DNA of 64,000 nt, from the NCBI GenBank assembly GCA_012932865.1, contig SAXG01000116.1, positions 1 through 64,000 of the forward strand, written 5' to 3'. Shown here in pieces: positions 36,001-44,711 of the stretch. Source of the stretch: Amylostereum areolatum (taxonomy: Eukaryota; Basidiomycota; Agaricomycetes; Russulales; Stereaceae). How positions within the stretch are numbered: position 1 is the first letter of the stretch; the number at the start of each line of letters is the position of its first letter. Position numbers and translations under genes: made by a program. The notes beneath the pieces are model-generated. The model searched no databases. It saw only the letters and a program-made list of their open reading frames with translations, and was not told the origin of the DNA.

Positions 36001-37144
36001 GATGGTGGTTACCACCCCATGTACAACGAAGATCACCAGTGATGGCACGGCCGACATTCTCTTCGACAAGGTATACCGACACTACGGCTTAGCAGACAAG
36101 ATCATCTCGGATCGTGGACCCCAATTTGCTGGACAGGTGATGCGTACACTCAACGAGAAGCTCGGGATCAAGTCCGCCCTCAGCACAGCGTATCACCCAC
36201 AGACAGACGGCCAAACCGAACGCGAGAACCAGAACCTTGAGCAGTTCCTGCGAGTATTCTGCAACTACCGTCAAGATGACTGGGTGAAGTGGCTGCCCTT
36301 CTTCGAGTTTTCTCACAACTCCCACACCCATGCAGCTACTGGAAAGGCCCCCTTTGAAGTCCTCTACGGCTTCCTCCCCAAGATGTACCCATCCGTAAAC
36401 CCGTCCTCAAAGGTCCCTGCAGTTGAAGAACGCCTCCGTCAACTTGAAGAAGTCCGACAGGAGATTAAGGCCAGCCTTGCCCTCGCATCCGACTTAATGA
36501 AGCACTACAACGGTGACACGATCAGCAAATCGACACTGTTTGCCGTCGGAGACAAGGTCTGGCTCGAAGGCAAAAACCTGAAGACGACGAGGCCAAAAGC
36601 TAAGCTTGCTGCCAAACGATTTGGACCCTTCGAGATCGTTGACGTCATTAGCCCAGTGAACTACCGCCTGAAGCTGCCAAAGACGTGGAGAATCCACCCA
36701 GTCTTCCATGCTTCGCTGCTCACCGCGTACAAAGAGACAACGGCACATGGTCCAAACTATGAACAACCGCCGCCTGACCTCGTTGATGACGAGGAAGAAT
36801 ATGACGTTGAAGACATCATCGACTCGAAGCCGACCCGCAACAAGAAAGGCATACAATACCTCGTCAAGTGGGCAGGCTATCCTGACTCCGAGAATACCTG
36901 GCTCCCTCGCTCCTCGCTCTCAAAAGTCACCGACATGATCGACGCCTTCCACAAACGCCATCCAAATGCGCCCCGCCCTGTGCGTTCCCTCGGCATCTCC
37001 TTTGACGATTTCCTCGCATCTACCCTTGCAGATGACATTGCGCTCCAGGCGAAAGCGCGTCTTAAAGGGGGGGTAATGTCACGGATCGCTCCATTTCTCT
37101 CTTCGTTTGCAGACCTCGTACACGCGACGCGTCACGGCACATGA
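33050..37144 (+). CDS. pol: Pol polyprotein with C-terminal chromodomain
   Basis: Open for 1364 codons. Aspartic protease: LLDSGAEGIII (about residue 77). Reverse transcriptase from about 370 (PSKSPQASPFFFVKKKDGKL), with the catalytic YMDD in IIYMDDILVF (about 520). RNase H begins at EVDASDFATGG. Integrase has the HHCC zinc domain (HESPMAGHPGRFKTYELVSR, ATCQ) and a DDE core (STDFIVELP, ISDRGPQFAG, YHPQTDGQTERENQ). A chromodomain near 1250-1305 (VEDIIDSKPT, YLVKWAGYPDSENTWLP) likely directs integration to marked chromatin. The frame starts without ATG and is presumably expressed by -1 shifting from gag. It ends at TGA 37142-37144 inside the 3' LTR, so the last 22 residues are LTR-encoded. No stops or frameshifts seen. 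Confidence 0.95.
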   Translation: MKHPPVASSGGGKGLVSSASYNRFSVLSSMTSCEQSYPSCVHLSTVTKNRQTPSITLRVKMIGRVTGRQIDADALLDSGAEGIIINQSFAERKKLTTRKLENPFPVRNVDGTENIMGWVRDTTTQRIRIYSQDSKAYHEEEAEFFITDIGDHDMILGTDWLDEHNPTIDWQQDRVDMLRCPPSCTLSEPTVTNLATKPRTPLSTRSQRKVRADAPPKVPLVPDDPFPEPVYVSWAPIPTYVIPARRVQGVRIRTSHLSPLPARLFTEDDDERPRVFRDWEINGLRRAGILPEVDGPNPEAVPIRAGFTKAQELAEHSKENARPQTFEDLVPPPYRDFAPVFDKKTSERLPNRRPWDHAIDMKDGFEPKPCKIYPLSPSEQIELDTFLDDHLKKGYIRPSKSPQASPFFFVKKKDGKLRPVQDYRELNKGTIKNEYPLPLISEIVDRLKGAKIFSKMDVRWGYNNVRIKEGDEWKAAFKTNRGLFEPTVMFFGLMNSPATFQAMMNELFKDLIDSGKVIIYMDDILVFTRTMEEHRAIVRQVLQRLQDNDLFLKPEKCVFEQDSVEYLGLIISHDKIAMDPVKVAGIQDWPTPRTVKDVQSFLGFGNFYRRFIKDFSKIARPLFDLTKKDCTWNWSTECQTAFNALKAAFTSSPVLVMPDPRKPYLVEVDASDFATGGILSQKGNDGHWHPVAYLSKALSEPERNYDIYDKELLAIIRALEAWRHYLEGAPDTVEIWTDHKNLEHFKTAQKLSRRQARWALFLTRFDFALVHKPGVSHRPDPMSRRPDHKQGVENDNKERILLDPKYFQIRATRPGAVTSLGDVELRRRIRDCKTKDIEVVQALDAILRNGPRTLVKNLQEWNYEEGLVLFRGKVYVPADDELRRDIVKMYHESPMAGHPGRFKTYELVSREYWWPGMSVFVRDFVAGCATCQSTKTQSSRPHIDMIPNEVPDRPFGVISTDFIVELPDCEGYNAVNVVVDRLTKMVVTTPCTTKITSDGTADILFDKVYRHYGLADKIISDRGPQFAGQVMRTLNEKLGIKSALSTAYHPQTDGQTERENQNLEQFLRVFCNYRQDDWVKWLPFFEFSHNSHTHAATGKAPFEVLYGFLPKMYPSVNPSSKVPAVEERLRQLEEVRQEIKASLALASDLMKHYNGDTISKSTLFAVGDKVWLEGKNLKTTRPKAKLAAKRFGPFEIVDVISPVNYRLKLPKTWRIHPVFHASLLTAYKETTAHGPNYEQPPPDLVDDEEEYDVEDIIDSKPTRNKKGIQYLVKWAGYPDSENTWLPRSSLSKVTDMIDAFHKRHPNAPRPVRSLGISFDDFLASTLADDIALQAKARLKGGVMSRIAPFLSSFADLVHATRHGT
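37064..37073 (+). other. Polypurine tract
   Basis: AAAGGGGGGG lies three bases before the 3' LTR, the primer for plus-strand DNA; it also encodes part of the Pol C-terminus. Confidence 0.8.
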
Positions 37145-37496
37145 CTTTCCCTTGCATCACATGCTTCAACGACGTCATTGCCCGGACTTCCGAGCGGGGT
37201 TCCGCATCCTTATCTATGACATCATCGCTCCGGACCTTCGTCCTCCACCCCATGACTCCTTTCTTATTGTTCCCCCCGCTCGCACCACTATTGCATCGCA
37301 TCGCACCATCGTACCCACTTGTATATAAGGACAGTGTTTCTTTTCCCTTCTCCCTAGACTGTCCATCTCGTCATACGGTACTGTAGCACACGTTGCACTA
37401 CCCTAGACCCCGGCACTCTCGAATCTATTCTCTTCCCGCTCCTCCCATCGTCGCGACTTAGGCGGTTCATCGGTCTCATAAACTGCGTTTCTGACA
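37077..37496 (+). repeat. 3' LTR, 420 bp
   Basis: Same length and sequence as 30400-30819, including the TATA box and the self-complementary decamer (37356-37365). Confidence 0.95.
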
Positions 37497-37501
37497 TAGA
37501 T
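37497..37501. repeat. 5-bp target-site duplication of the gypsy element (TAGAT), right
   Basis: Matches 30395-30399 and directly follows the LTR end CTGACA. Confidence 0.93.
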
Positions 37502-38103
37502 GCAGTGAAGAGTAAGAGAACAAAGTGAATCACACCTTCTAAATAGCAAACAGTACTCTACATACTTGTCACGGAGTAGGCAAAACACGCCATGGAACAG
37601 CCAGATACAACGAACAATGGTCGCTACGGCGGGATCTTGACGGGATCGGCGGCGGCGTTGCAATGTGCACAGGCTTTTGTCTCGTTTTGACAGGGCAGGG
37701 ATTGAAATTAGAAAGCCTGCACACCATGACGAAGGTGAGCGGCGAGTGCGAAAGAGCGGCGAGTGAAGGTAATGTCAAGCGTTCTCCAGCATGACGGAAG
37801 CTCAGAACACTGGCAGTACTGAAGCAACTTCAGAGCTGAATCCGAAATTTCAACGTCAACGCGATCACGTGCAATACTCGTAGTCTAAACCACTCTTCTA
37901 ATGTTTATCTCACAGATATATATGTAGGCAGTTACGTTGAGCGGGTATATATTTCGAGGCGCCAGGCCCGAAGTTAACAAAAAAGACTACACAGATGGGT
38001 ATGCTACACAGATGGGTATGATAGGGTATATAGGGAGTGTGCACGCGCTCATCGAGGCCGCCGAGAAATGTACTACATATGGAAGGTGGAGAATACTATT
38101 GAG
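37502..38103. other. Helitron spacer between gypsy element and accessory gene
   Basis: AT-richer non-coding DNA with a small direct repeat ACAGATGGGTATG (about 37992-38018). Nothing else recognised. Confidence 0.4.
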
Positions 38104-39586
38104 TTACGGAGAGGGAACACTGCTCAACGTTCCAGATTCCGAACGTGGAGCAGGAACTGCTGAAGTAACAGGCATAAGGGTAAAGAAAGACGGTAGTGTG
38201 AGAGTTCATACCAATAGTTGCGGCGGCTAAGACTGGAGAAGCAGGGATGGCACTGTCGACGTGCTGACGGCTTGCTGATACGACGGTGCTGCTAGGGCCA
38301 GCCTGAGCACGATCCTCGATGACACGCTTGTGCAAACGCTTTGGCGGTGACGACGATGCGGCCGTTTTGGTGGTTTTTCGTTTCTTGGTAGGTGATTGTA
38401 CCTCTACTTCCGAGTTTGCGTTGTCGACACCGATAGCCGCGGTAACGCGTGGGGGTTGGACAGAACCTGGGGCCAAGCGTGTAATGTCATCCAAGGCTGA
38501 GATGACTGCTGACATTCGGGGAGTCTTGGTGGGAGCAGATTGCTGCACAGGCTCGGGAGGCGCGTATAAATCCTCAATATCGTCGTCATTCCCTATAGAT
38601 AAGGTCAGTGAATGATCGAACGACGATCGAGAGAATTCTCACCTCCTGATGGATTTACTAAAGTAGAAGGTTCTGCTTCCGTAGCACGGCCAGTCGCAAG
38701 GGCGGGCGAAGGCCGCGACGGTGACGCCAATATGGTATTTGAGGACGTGTTCGAAGCTGGAGGTCGTGTCGGGGAGGCGCCTACGGTGAATTCGATGAGT
38801 GTATGATAGATATATACAAAATAACCGAGACGCACCATTCCCTGTGTTCGGGCGTCGTCCATAGCGGCTTTGAGGGGTGGAAGGCGAGCCGCTCGCAGAT
38901 GTAGCGTTTCCAGGAGATGCCACTTGAGGGGCGCGCGTTCCAGGAGCGTATGTGATATCGTCCAAGAGGAGGACGACCATGCCGCCGTCTTGAATGGATC
39001 GCCGAACAGTGCCGCAGACGTGCACAGCCGCCTGCATACTTGGGATCCGAGTATTGCGCCAGCGAGGGGTGTTGTCAACTTTGCATCTGCGAATATATGT
39101 CAAGCACGGGTGTTTTGGGGGGGGAGCAAAGAGAAGGACGAACCGAATGGAAAAAGATTGGGTCGTGCCTTCCACGTAGGCAGAGGTTGTCAATTGAAAA
39201 CCTCTGACGGCAGTATTGTCGGGTGCAGGAGTGTCGGACTCGACATGGCCGATCAGCGTCACAGACGCCTTGAATTCGGGGATGATGGAGTAGGCGTCGT
39301 CGGAAGGAGAGCCGAGAAATGGTTCAATCGAGAACGCTTCGAGGATAAAAAGCTTTCCGGCAGGAAAGATGGCACGCCCGCGCACCACAGCCGCCGTACC
39401 ATCCTCGTGAAGTATCGATCCTGGTGGTGCGTACACACGGATCTTGCCTTCGACGTCGGTGCCGCCCAAAGTCACAATGCGCGTGTCGTAGAGATGCCAT
39501 GTGAGCTTGGCTCCAGAGGGCGATGTGGTTTGAGATGAAGAGGGAGAGAGGAGGGGGAAAGTTCCCTGGAGAAGGCAGGTCGCCAT
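38104..39586 (-). CDS. OB-fold-like protein, putative Helitron accessory (RPA/SSB-type)
   Basis: Five exons close in phase: 39586-39144, 39086-38836, 38780-38643, 38592-38212, 38159-38104 (422 aa). The N-terminal half alternates beta-like segments with Gly turns (MATCLLQGTFPLL, LTWHLYDTRIVTLGGTDVEG, VTLIGHVESDTPAPDNTAV) and ends with DNTPRWRNTRIP and HVCGTVRR. This pattern fits an OB-fold single-strand nucleic-acid binder, though I cannot name the family with certainty. The C-terminal half is disordered, Pro/Ser/Thr-rich, with a bipartite-like NLS (SPTKKRKTTK and PPKRLHKR). It shares strand and island with the Rep-helicase. Plant Helitrons often carry RPA genes, so a single-strand-binding role in rolling-circle transposition is a reasonable inference. 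It appears intact. Confidence 0.7.
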
Positions 39587-40946
39587 GGTGGGAGAGTGTT
39601 GCTCGCGTTTGGGGTGGGAACAGAAATTGAGGCGGAATATAAGTAAGGGCCAGACAATGCGATCTCGACGGTGTGCCATTGTGCATTGATAAGGAAGGAA
39701 AGTGGCTAAGTATATCGTCGTGGACGTCGGCTCTGTTGACTAAACAGGGAAGACGGCTGCTCGAAAGCTCAGACACGTCACGTGATTTTATGAGGGATCC
39801 TCCTGAACTTTGCAGAATAACAGTGTACTGCATTGTCTGCAATGCACAGGCATCCCTTTGTTGAACTCCTTCTTTGACTTATGTACCGAACAGGATCATG
39901 TCGCAGACGTGAGGAGACAGAATAGAACTATGTATTAATATTTGCTACTGATACTGCCACGCGGTGTGTATGTACAGTATGATACGAAGGAGTTCTGAAG
40001 CCACGTCTGTGCGAGAAACATACATCGGAAATGCATGAGAAATGCATAAGAATATGCAGAAGGGATATCATCGATGTGTAACATGGCATGTCGGTGGGGC
40101 AGACCTCGAGCCTGGTACTCCACGTCTATACGGCGGTCGTGCAGAAGGAGTGGCGAGGGGGTGCATCCGTAGGTGATGGATATGACGATAGGAGGTCCCA
40201 CGCCCGGCGTGGACAGGCAGAAAACCTGTGAGGCATTAACAAAGGCAATGCAAAGGGACAACACAAAGGTAACGCACCACAAACACAAGTCTCGTCCCGC
40301 GAGGTGGGAGAAGGAAACTTTGCGACATTGGAGACGAATTGGACGATGGGCAGGTTGCAGAGGGGTTTAGTTCAGCGTTCTCGTGAGCGATGTCGATGGC
40401 AACGTACCGAGAGGGTTTTGAGCATGGGGAAGTATGGGGCGGCAGCGTTATTGTTCATCTTTGCGTACACAATAGAATGGCGATGAGCGAGGCGGGGAAC
40501 AAATGGTCATTTCGTAGAGGGAAACACCCAAGCTAGAAGTGAGACATAATGGGGAGGATGATACCATTTTGTGCGCGATTTGTGCGCGAGCCACATATGA
40601 AAGATATGAGGACAAAAGTCACTGAACGTGTTTGTTCGTGCAGAGTGCAAGGTTACAAAAGGATTGTGGGAGGTCGTGGATCGCATTCGTTGAGACGGAG
40701 GAGCCAAACATGTACAACGCCAAGCCCAAGAGATCTTTAACATACGTTAGATTAATGTTCGAAATGCAATGTGGCATGTCCGTGAGCCAAAATGAAAGAA
40801 GATGGGAAGATGGGAAGGCAACGTCCAAGACAGGCGAGGCAGTATTACAGTAAAAGTATAAAGCAACCGAAAGTCCACGATGAAACCCAAGACGAATACA
40901 GCGCGCGTATCCACCACCACCAAACGCGACAAACGCGATGTCTATA
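39587..40946. other. Right margin of the Helitron and intergenic DNA
   Basis: No convincing gene. A 117-codon minus-strand frame (39935-40288) opens with a hydrophobic segment but has no family resemblance. The Helitron 5' end (TC) should lie in this region and was not located. Confidence 0.35.
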
Positions 40947-42181
40947 TCATATGATCTGCACATACGGCGCCACCGAACTCTCGTCGTCGTCTAGCCTGCT
41001 CCCGCTCCCGCTCCCGCTGCCGCTAGCGCCCGTCCCAAGGTCCCGCACCCCCGCCATCCGCGCGAAGAACAACCGCCCCGCGAGGCGCGGAACGCACGCC
41101 TCGACGTCGACCTGGGAGCCCGAACGGTACTCCATCTGGTGGAGGCCCGTCGAGGAGGAGGACGGGCCCGGGCGGTGAGTGAATGGGTAGGGCATGCGGT
41201 ACGGTTTGGGCTTGATTTTGGACTTGGACTCGGGGACGCTCGAGGTGGGTGGCGAGGTCGTGGTGGTGGTGCCGTAGCGAAAGGATTGCTCTTTGGCGTG
41301 AGAGAGCCGTCGGTGGAGGGCGTGGATGCCGAAGGCGATGAGGAGGAGAGTCAGGATGCCGACGGCGGTGCTGAGAGCGATGACGGCAGAGCGGTAAAGA
41401 GGATCGGGCCTTGGAAGAGTTGTTATCATTTGATCAGGATATAGAAGGGAGGACGCCTACCTGCTCGCACTGCTACCCATGAGGTTTGACGTTGACGTCG
41501 ACCTTGACGAGAATGGGTTGAACGTAAGGTAGATGGTGGTGGAGGGCAAAGAACGTACGAAGCCCATGGTGGGGTCAAGCCCCAAGTAGGCGAGCTTGCG
41601 GGCGGGGCGGACCTGTCACTCGATCAGAAGGTCTGAAGGATGCGTCGAGGTAGGGAAGAGAAACGTACCCGGCGTCAGCCGTTGAGAAGGAAACGTAATC
41701 GAGGTCGAACCACGTTTGGTTATTGAGCGGTTGAACGACGACTGAAAGAAGGTGCGCAGTGCTGCTCGTGCTGTTGGCGAAGGTCGTCTGAAAGAGCAGC
41801 TGGCGGAAAGCGGTCTTCGGGGCTCGCGCGTTGAGGACTTCGGCCACGCCGTCGAAGTAGACCGTGAACTGAGCCTGTGGAGATATCATAAGATCAGAAA
41901 GGTAACGAAATCGAGTAAATGGCGACGTACATGGCGTGGTCCCTTCGAGCCGTACAAGCTGATGCCCGTGCCTGCAAGAAGAGCCTATGAGCGTCGATGC
42001 AGGTCGAATCATTGGATGGGAACGTACCGACGAAGGTCAGGTTGACGGACGCTCCACCGGTGACCGTCGCATGGTAGGTGGATTCAAAGAATTCCGCCAC
42101 GAGCGAGTCGTTGCTCCCCTGGACATCCCAACCGTCGGAGTACTGCAAGGCAGTCGAGGCATCGTCCAAGGTAAAGTCCAT
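40947..42181 (-). CDS. Single-pass membrane protein with lectin-like extracellular region
   Basis: Exons 42181-42028, 41971-41931, 41874-41669, 41612-41559, 41502-41461 and 41409-40947 close in phase (319 aa from the first Met). The N-terminal beta-rich domain (ALQYSDGWDVQGSN, VNLTFVGTGISLYGSKGPRH, FTVYFDGVAEVL, QTWFDLDYVSFST) is a common Agaricomycete extracellular module. Ser/Thr linkers follow, then one transmembrane helix (AVIALSTAVGILTLLLIAFG) and a cytoplasmic basic/Ser tail with a GSGSGSGSG run. No signal peptide precedes MDFTL. A secretion-like string (VLFASAAHALPL) lies just upstream in another frame, so the real start exon is missing from this model, or a small indel separates them. 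Ligand and role unknown. Confidence 0.68.
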
Positions 42182-42863
42182 CTCGTTGCGCGTCCTCAGT
42201 GGAGGTCGAGGTCAAGGGAAGAGCATGGGCAGCGGAAGCGAATAGGACGGGGGGCGAGGAATACCGGCTGGCGGGGCTGAAGTGGTCGAGTCGTGGGATA
42301 GCCCGGTCTCAAGAGATGGCATTGAAGGAAGGTTTGATCTACGAAGACAGCCACCGTGTACGGATCTTTCAATTGATGATAGGGTACTTCATCCGATGAA
42401 CTTGGAATGAGGTCACATTTTCGCGTTGGCGAACAAGAGCAGGTTGTTGAACCCAACACGGCGTAAGCGACAATGCTTGTTATTGCTTGGTCCAAGTTGA
42501 CGGTCGAAGAGCACAAATTTGAACCAGCGGGCGGAAGCAAAAAAAAAAGCGCGTGTGTTTCAAAGAGTTCAGGTGAGAACGCCAGCATACGTAGAAGGAA
42601 TTCTATCCAGCGGAACGGGAAAGGCAGAAGTTATAAAGTGGCGCCGACGCTCGCCGAGGTCGAAAGCTTGGGAAGAAGGGGAGGCGTGACGCAGGGTCAC
42701 AGGCCCTTGGCTTGTGAACCCCGTCACGGAAGGTCACACTGCCTCCTTTTCTCCGAACGTTCAAGTCGACGAAAGCACACCACGGTGCGGCTTGCGTTTT
42801 CGTAGCACACATACATCAAAAGTATCATCATCCGAAGGTCTGTTAACTGCGGGGAAGAAAAAA
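42182..42863. other. Divergent intergenic region before DBR1
   Basis: Probably contains the unresolved first exon of the minus-strand membrane protein gene and the DBR1 promoter. No complete gene seen. Confidence 0.4.
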
Positions 42864-44711
42864 ATGAAGGTGATGCCCGCGCGAACGATCCGCTAACCGT
42901 GGCATCTCCCTTGTGCTTATGCGCCATCTCCCGTATGCGTAGATCGCCGTAGAGGGCTGTTGCCACGGAGAGCTGCCCGCGATTTATCGCAGAATAGCCC
43001 AACTGGAAACTCAGAACAACTACAAGGTCGATTTGCTCTTGGTCTGTGGCGACTTCCAAGCCATTCGGAACCACCGCGATCTGGAATGCATGGCCGTGCC
43101 GCCGAAATACAGGCAGCTGGGCGAGTTTTACAAGTGAGTGTCCACTAAGATGGAGAGGCATGTTGTGTGCTCGTATCTCTGCTCCCCGGGCTTATCGCGC
43201 CCAAGATACTATACAGGCGAAGTGGCCGCCCCGGTTCCGACGATCGTCATTGGCGGCAATCACGAAGCTTCCAACTATCTCTGGGAACTGTAGGTCTTCA
43301 TCGCCTTTGTTTCTGTTACGATGATCGAACATTTTACACAGTTATCATGGCGGATGGCTGGCCCCCAATATCTACTATCTGGGCCAGGCCGGATCTATCC
43401 TTGTGAACGGAATCAAAATCTCTGGCGCATCTGGTATATTCAAGCCAGGGGATTTCCGCATCGGTGAAGCCCATGTCGGTGCTCATGGTAAGAAATAAGA
43501 TTGCTTATATCCTCGAAGGTCGGCTGGAGAAACTGCCCTACGACAAGTCGTCTATTCGCAGCGTTTATCATGTCCGCGAATTCGACGTTCGGCGACTATC
43601 TCTGGTCAGTTGGTCGCATTTCTTGCATCGCATGCCGTCTGACTCAATACACCACTTTTTAAGCTTTCGTCGCCCCACATATTTCTCTCTCATGACTGGC
43701 CACAAGGCATCGAGCACCACGGCGATCTCAACGGTCTCCTGCGCCGCAAGCCTTTCTTCCGCGCCGACGTCCAGACAGGAAGCCTGGGTTCACCGCCGAT
43801 GATGGAGCTGCTTCGCAATCTTCGACCTCAGTGGTGGTTCGCCGCACACTTGCACGTTCGCTTTGAGGCGACGGTGCTACACGACCCCGGTACCGGCGCT
43901 CCTGCCGAACCAGCGCCACCGCCCGCTCCCGTTCAAAATCCGGAGGAGATCACGATTGACGACGACGAGTTCGACACGCCAGCTCTTCCTACGCCTGTCG
44001 AAACTCCTGCAGAGCATGTCCAGCCTGCGGAAGTCCTTCGAAGCAATCCAGACGAGATTTTGTTGGATGACGAAGAGGAGGACGTCGCGCCACCACCACC
44101 GCCTCCGTCAAAAACTCGCTTTCTCGCCCTGGACAAGTGTCTGCCCAGTCGACAATTTCTTGAGGTTGAGATTCCCATCATCGTATACCACTGACTTGTT
44201 CACCTGACCTTCATCTGACTAGGTCGTCGACGTCCCGACCCCGCCCGACTTCGCCGACAGTGCCGAAACGGTGTTTTACTTCGACCCGGAGTGGCTCGCC
44301 ATCTCGCGTGCATTCCACCCGCTGCTCTCGACGAAGCGCCTCCAACCGCAATTCCCGGATCCGAAGGAGGCGTGGAACATGGTGAACAAGGAGTTCGACT
44401 GGGTGACGACCCACGTCGGGAAACATTTTACGCCGTCAGGGGACGGTGCGGGGGACGCGCCAGCCTCGAGGCGGTGGAGGATCGACGAGGTTCAGAAATT
44501 CGCGATGACCGCGCCAGGGCCCGAGTCGCAGAATGGAGGGGACGCGAGCGGCCAACGTACGTCTGTCTCTTCGATCGCATTCTTGCGTCCCCCTGTTTCG
44601 AAGGAAAAGTGACGTGCTGATTCTCCCCTTGGGATCCCAGCGCCGTTTTACCCGAATCCACAGACGGAGGCGTTCGCCGCGCTGCTAAGCGTCGAGAATA
44701 AAATCAAGTAG
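42864..44711 (+). CDS. DBR1: RNA lariat debranching enzyme DBR1, 464 aa
   Basis: Metallophosphoesterase that hydrolyses the 2'-5' bond of excised intron lariats in the nucleus. Eight exons close in phase: 42864-42869, 42943-43133, 43206-43289, 43342-43463, 43519-43604, 43664-44164, 44223-44556, 44641-44711. The first exon encodes only Met-Lys; splicing joins it to [18 protein letters not shown], restoring the conserved DBR1 N-terminus. Metal-site motifs are [45 protein letters not shown] and WWFAAHLHV. Fungal DBR1 signatures [12 protein letters not shown] and [11 protein letters not shown] are present. An acidic/Pro-rich insert (about residues 230-300) precedes the C-terminal domain that ends near WEFDW-like [13 protein letters not shown]. 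Assignment is very secure. Confidence 0.95.

Larger units (their letters stand above)
30400..37496 (+). mobile_element. Chromoviral Ty3/gypsy LTR retrotransposon, 7097 bp
   Basis: Two 420-bp LTRs that appear identical base for base, TAGAT duplications, a self-priming primer-binding site, gag with a zinc knuckle, pol in protease-RT-RNase H-integrase order, a C-terminal chromodomain and a polypurine tract. Identical LTRs imply very recent insertion. The chromodomain and self-priming place it nearest the Tf1/sushi-type chromoviruses. Confidence 0.95.
21101..39586 (-). mobile_element. Helitron rolling-circle transposon, internally invaded
   Basis: The Rep-helicase gene (30020 down to 21101) and an OB-fold-like gene (39586 down to 38104) lie on the same strand and are separated only by a gypsy element with its own target duplication. 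Removing the hAT and gypsy insertions with one copy of each duplication leaves about 6.7 kb, a normal autonomous Helitron size. Coordinates given are the outer gene limits. The true TC and CTRR ends are not identified, so membership of the accessory gene is inferred from orientation and enclosure. Confidence 0.65.

Noticed and set aside
39935..40288. 117-codon minus-strand frame with a hydrophobic N-terminus, possible small secreted protein
   Set aside because: Interior lacks cysteine pairing or motifs, and openness is within chance for this length.
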